Shown: one piece after another, positions 45,489 to 48,797 of the stretch
Layout: every line of letters begins with the position of its first letter
How positions within the stretch are numbered: position 1 is the first letter of the stretch
NCBI GenBank assembly: GCA_020852555.1
Contig: JADZAQ010000070.1
Span: 1 to 48,797, forward strand
Length of the DNA: 48,797 bases
Source of the DNA: Burkholderiales bacterium
Lineage (GTDB): Bacteria; Pseudomonadota; Gammaproteobacteria; Burkholderiales; Casimicrobiaceae
Direction: 5' to 3'
The notes under the pieces: generated by a model
What the model was told of the DNA's origin: nothing
The model's input: only the letters and a program-made list of their open reading frames with translations
Database searches by the model: none
Position numbers and translations under genes: made by a program

Positions 45489-48194
45489 GTGACTTCCGCC
45501 AACGGCGTCGCATCGCTTTCCCTCGCGCTGACGCCGCAGGGGCAGCTGCGGCTCGCCAACGACGCGGAAGCGCCGCCGGTCGCACCCGAGCTCGCGCGCC
45601 GGCTCGCGGCGGCGTTCGACCGCGGCGCCGGCCGCGGCCTGTTGCACCTCGGCGCCTGCGAAGTCGGCCGTGCGCTGCCGCCGGTGCTCGCCTACTGGCG
45701 CGAGTTCGCCGCCCGTTACGTCGGCGCGCTGTGCGCCACTCCGGAGGGCGCGCCGATTGCGGTTGCCGCCATGGACCGTGCGACGGTCGAGTCGCTGGTG
45801 ATCGACGCGCCTCCCATGCGTGGGGCGGAGTACCTGTCGTCGGACGTGGTGGCGACGCTGTGGACGCAGATCGATACCGCGGCGCGCGAGGCACTCGCCG
45901 AGTCGAAGCTCGCGCTCCCCGAGTTGCTCAAGAGCTGGCATCCGGCGTGGCATCGGGTCGGTCGGGTGCACTTCAATCTCGCCGAGAACCGCAAGGATGC
46001 GCAGGCGCCGTTCGCGTTCCTCGCCACGTATACGACGCGCCTGTCGGCGCACGGCAAGGCGCAGCATCAGCCGCTGTCGGCGGCGCTGGCGGAGTTTTCG
46101 GGCGGCCGCAAGAAGGCGCAGCTCCTGTCGCTGCTGGTGCCGGTGCAGCGCGCGGCCGAGCAATGCGACTGGCTGCGCGACATGGTCGATGCGGACGAGA
46201 TCTATCATCCGCTGCGCTGGAGCGCGGACGAGGCGCTGCGCTTTCTGCACGATGCGCCGACGCTCGAAGACAGCGGCATCGTCGTGCGCATGCCGGGAAA
46301 TTGGCAGGCGGGTCGACCGCCGCGGCCGCGCGTCAGCGCGGTGGTGGGCTCGGCAGCGCCATCGATGCTCGGCCTCGAGGCCCTGCTCGACTTCAAGATG
46401 GCGATCACGCTCGACGGGGAGCGGCTGAGCGCAACGGAGATTGCGTCGCTGCTGCGCGGCGCCGAGGGTCTGCAGCTCATTCGCGGCCGCTGGGTCGAGG
46501 TGGACGCGAAGGCGCTGGGGCGGTTGATGGAGCGATTCCGAACCATCGAGCGCCGGGCCGCACAGGACGGGCTCCCCTTCGCGGAGGCAATGCGGCTCGT
46601 CGCCGGTGCGGCCCTCGAAGGCGACAGTGAAGGCAGCGAACGCGCGGACTGGTCGGAGGTCGTGGCCGGGGACTGGCTCGCCGAAACGTTGCGCAGCCTG
46701 CGCGCGCCGGAGGGCCTCGCTCGGGTCGATCCGGGCCAGGCGCTCAAGGCGACGCTGCGTCCCTATCAGCAGGCCGGGCTGCGCTGGCTCTATCTCTTGA
46801 CGCGGCTCGGGCTGGGCGCTTGTCTCGCCGATGACATGGGACTCGGCAAGACGATCCAGGCGCTCGCGTTGCTGCTGGTGCTGAAGCAGGAGCGGGCGAA
46901 GAGCGGCGCGCTGCATCGCGCGAGCCTTCTCGTCGCACCCGCGTCGCTCCTCGCGAATTGGGCCGCGGAAAGCGAGCGCTTCGCGCCCGATCTGCGCGTG
47001 CTGATCGCGCATCCTTCCGCGCTCCCGGCGGCCGAGTTGCGCAGCCTCGACCGCGCGGCGCTCGAAGCCGTGGACCTCGTCGTCACGAGCTACGGCACGC
47101 TGCTACGCCTGCCTTCGCTGTCGCAGGTCCGTTGGCGCATCGTGGTCGCCGACGAGGCGCAGGCGATCAAGAATCCCGGCGCCAAGCAGACGCGGCAGCT
47201 CAAGGCGCTCGAGGCGGACGCACGCATCGTGCTCACCGGCACGCCGGTCGAGAATCGACTCTCGGACCTGTGGTCGCTGTTCGACTTCACGCATCCCGGG
47301 TTGCTCGGCTCGCAGAAGGTCTTCGCCGATTTCACCAAGCGACTCGCCGGCACGGAGCACTTCGCTCCCTTGCGCAACCTGGTCAAGCCGTACATCCTGC
47401 GCCGCCTCAAGACCGACAAGCGCGTCATCGACGACCTGCCCGACAAGACGGAGCAGAACGCGTGGTGCCACCTTTCGCCCGCGCAGGCGGCCCTCTATCA
47501 GCAGTCGGTGAAGGAGCTGGCGCGCGCGCTGGATGATGCCGACGGCATCGCCCGCAAGGGTATCGTCCTGTCCTTCCTCATGCGCTTCAAGCAGATCTGC
47601 AATCATCCCTCGCAATGGCTGGGGGATGCGGCCTGGCGCGCCGACGACAGCGGCAAGTTCGCGCGCCTGCGCGAGCTCGCCGAGGTGGTGCGGGAAAGGC
47701 AGGAGAAGGTGCTGGTGTTCACGCAGTTTCGCGAGGTCACCGAGCCGCTCGCTTTTTTTCTCGGCGCGATTTTCGGGCGCGAGGGCCTGGTGCTGCACGG
47801 CGGCACGCCGGTGGCCCGGCGCCGCGAGCTGGTCGAGCGCTTCCAGAACGACGAGCTCACGCCTTTTTTCGTGCTCTCGCTCAAGGCGGGAGGGTCGGGA
47901 CTGAATTTGACCGCCGCCTCGCACGTGATCCACTTCGACCGCTGGTGGAATCCGGCGGTCGAGAACCAGGCGACCGACCGCGCGTTCCGCATTGGCCAGC
48001 GCCGCAACGTCCTGGTGCACAAATTCGTCTGTCGCGGCACCGTGGAGGAGCGCATCGATGCGCTGATCGAATCGAAGCAGCGATTGGCGACCGAGGTGCT
48101 GGAGGGCGGCGCCGAACTGCAGCTCACGCAAATGAGCGACCGCGAGTTGCTCGACCTGGTGCGCCTCGATATTCACGCGGCGCAGGAAGACTGA
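45489..48194 (+). CDS. SNF2-family DEAD/DEAH-like ATPase (helicase)
   Basis: A 901-residue protein. The N-terminal 420 residues resemble the SNF2-associated bacterial domain and contain no known catalytic motif. The ATPase core has a Walker A region, DDMGLGKTIQ (D448-Q457), motif II DEAQ (555-558), and TGTPVENRLSDLWSLF. The C-terminal helicase part has VFTQFREV, SLKAGGSGLNLTAASHVIHFDRWWNPA and DRAFRIGQ. Such proteins translocate on duplex DNA or nucleoprotein. The start is a GTG at 45489, 24 bases after the PIN toxin. The following gene is a SWIM zinc-finger protein, a recurrent partner in bacteria. Confidence 0.93.
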   Translation: MTSANGVASLSLALTPQGQLRLANDAEAPPVAPELARRLAAAFDRGAGRGLLHLGACEVGRALPPVLAYWREFAARYVGALCATPEGAPIAVAAMDRATVESLVIDAPPMRGAEYLSSDVVATLWTQIDTAAREALAESKLALPELLKSWHPAWHRVGRVHFNLAENRKDAQAPFAFLATYTTRLSAHGKAQHQPLSAALAEFSGGRKKAQLLSLLVPVQRAAEQCDWLRDMVDADEIYHPLRWSADEALRFLHDAPTLEDSGIVVRMPGNWQAGRPPRPRVSAVVGSAAPSMLGLEALLDFKMAITLDGERLSATEIASLLRGAEGLQLIRGRWVEVDAKALGRLMERFRTIERRAAQDGLPFAEAMRLVAGAALEGDSEGSERADWSEVVAGDWLAETLRSLRAPEGLARVDPGQALKATLRPYQQAGLRWLYLLTRLGLGACLADDMGLGKTIQALALLLVLKQERAKSGALHRASLLVAPASLLANWAAESERFAPDLRVLIAHPSALPAAELRSLDRAALEAVDLVVTSYGTLLRLPSLSQVRWRIVVADEAQAIKNPGAKQTRQLKALEADARIVLTGTPVENRLSDLWSLFDFTHPGLLGSQKVFADFTKRLAGTEHFAPLRNLVKPYILRRLKTDKRVIDDLPDKTEQNAWCHLSPAQAALYQQSVKELARALDDADGIARKGIVLSFLMRFKQICNHPSQWLGDAAWRADDSGKFARLRELAEVVRERQEKVLVFTQFREVTEPLAFFLGAIFGREGLVLHGGTPVARRRELVERFQNDELTPFFVLSLKAGGSGLNLTAASHVIHFDRWWNPAVENQATDRAFRIGQRRNVLVHKFVCRGTVEERIDALIESKQRLATEVLEGGAELQLTQMSDRELLDLVRLDIHAAQED

Positions 48195-48213
48195 TCGAAG
48201 GAAAGGGTAAGGT

Positions 48214-48797
48214 ATGAGCTACGGGGGATGGAAGCCTTACGTTCCCGTTGCCGCGCGCCGGAAGAAGGCGGCATCGGCAGCGGCCGGCGCGAAGAAGGCG
48301 GGCAAGGCGCTGTCGCCCATCGCGCCCTCGCGCGGCGCCATCGCCAGGACGTTCTGGGGCAAGGCGTGGTGCGACAACCTCGAGCGCTACAGCGATTTTT
48401 CCAACCGGCTGCCCCGCGGACGCACGTATCTGCGCAGCGGATCGGTCATCGACCTCGCCATCGACGCGGGCGAAGTGCGCGCGCAGGTCGTCGGGTCACG
48501 TCTGTATCGTGTCGAGGTGCACGTGGCGGCCGTGGGCGAGAAGCCCTGGAAGGCCATCGCCGCCGATTGCGCCGGCTCGATCGACTCGATGATCGAGTTG
48601 CTTCGCGGGACGTTCTCGAATGCCGTGATGCAACGCTTGTGCAGGCAGGGCGACGGCATGTTCCCGGCGCCGAAGGAGATCGAATTCACCTGCAGTTGTC
48701 CGGACTGGGCGTCGATGTGCAAGCATGTCGCCGCCGTGCTGTATGGCGTCGGGGCGCGGCTCGATCAGCAACCGGAGCTCTTGTTCCGGCTGCGCCG
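48214..48797 (+). CDS. SWIM zinc-finger protein, N-terminal part (cut by window edge)
   Basis: The first 194 codons are visible; the gene continues beyond base 48797. The start MSYGGWKPYVPVAARRKKA lies 19 bases after the SNF2 gene. The SWIM motif CSCPDWASMCKHVAAVLY (CxC-x6-CxH) is complete at about residues 160-180 and should bind zinc. The N-terminal 45 residues are rich in Ala and Lys. SWIM proteins with SNF2 ATPases are a known pair. Function is unknown to me; a role in DNA transactions is likely. Confidence 0.88.
   Translation, partial: MSYGGWKPYVPVAARRKKAASAAAGAKKAGKALSPIAPSRGAIARTFWGKAWCDNLERYSDFSNRLPRGRTYLRSGSVIDLAIDAGEVRAQVVGSRLYRVEVHVAAVGEKPWKAIAADCAGSIDSMIELLRGTFSNAVMQRLCRQGDGMFPAPKEIEFTCSCPDWASMCKHVAAVLYGVGARLDQQPELLFRLR

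Overview
The window is very GC-rich bacterial DNA, almost fully coding, with about 50 genes, one tRNA and no gene-free stretch longer than 300 bases. Gene order points to a betaproteobacterium, probably in or near the Burkholderiales. The evidence is the ndk-rlmN-pilF-rodZ-hisS-yfgM-bamB-der-hfq-hflX-hflK-hflC-DUF2065-hisZ-purA chain, the suhB-trmJ-cysE-iscR-isc order, an orphan Bug/TctC binding protein and a lysine/alanine-rich histone H1-like protein. No species can be named from the sequence alone.

Region 1 (1-9846) is an accessory catabolic island built around a divergent control region. Leftward run a GntR/UTRA regulator, an HpcH/HpaI-type pyruvate aldolase, a complete CUT1-type ABC importer (ATPase, binding protein, two permeases) and a Gfo/Idh/MocA dehydrogenase cut by the window edge. 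Rightward run four tightly packed genes that read as suyA, suyB, slcC and comC. These are the two-subunit (R)-sulfolactate sulfo-lyase and the two opposite-handed sulfolactate dehydrogenases that together invert (S)- to (R)-sulfolactate. The likely outcome is a C3-organosulfonate converted to pyruvate and sulfite. The pairing with a carbohydrate-type importer and an aldolase suggests that a larger sulfonated sugar acid is the feedstock. This is the most interesting part of the window.

Region 2 (9843-15846) holds a secreted S8 protease with C-terminal repeats, then suhB, trmJ, a DUF3667 membrane protein and cysE. Region 3 (15840-21741) is a complete housekeeping Fe-S cluster operon: iscR, iscS, iscU, iscA, hscB, hscA, fdx, iscX. 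It has an IscR-like promoter overlapping the cysE stop codon, an 18-bp tandem repeat in the iscR leader and a stem-loop repeat between hscA and fdx. CysE makes the cysteine precursor that IscS later uses as sulfur donor.

Region 4 (21769-26002) has serB and rnr, tRNA-Leu(CAG) with its terminator, and the H1-like protein. Region 5 (26006-41081) is a long leftward run of 15 core genes for nucleotide and histidine metabolism, RNA chaperoning, HflKC membrane quality control, ribosome assembly, outer-membrane assembly, cell shape and pilus assembly. ispG, which sits between rodZ and hisS in many proteobacteria, is absent; a 20-codon ORF occupies the place.

Region 6 (41194-48797) holds an orphan Bug-type binding protein, tilS, accA, a small toxin-antitoxin pair (ribbon-helix-helix/PIN), then a large SNF2-family ATPase followed by a SWIM zinc-finger protein that runs off the window.
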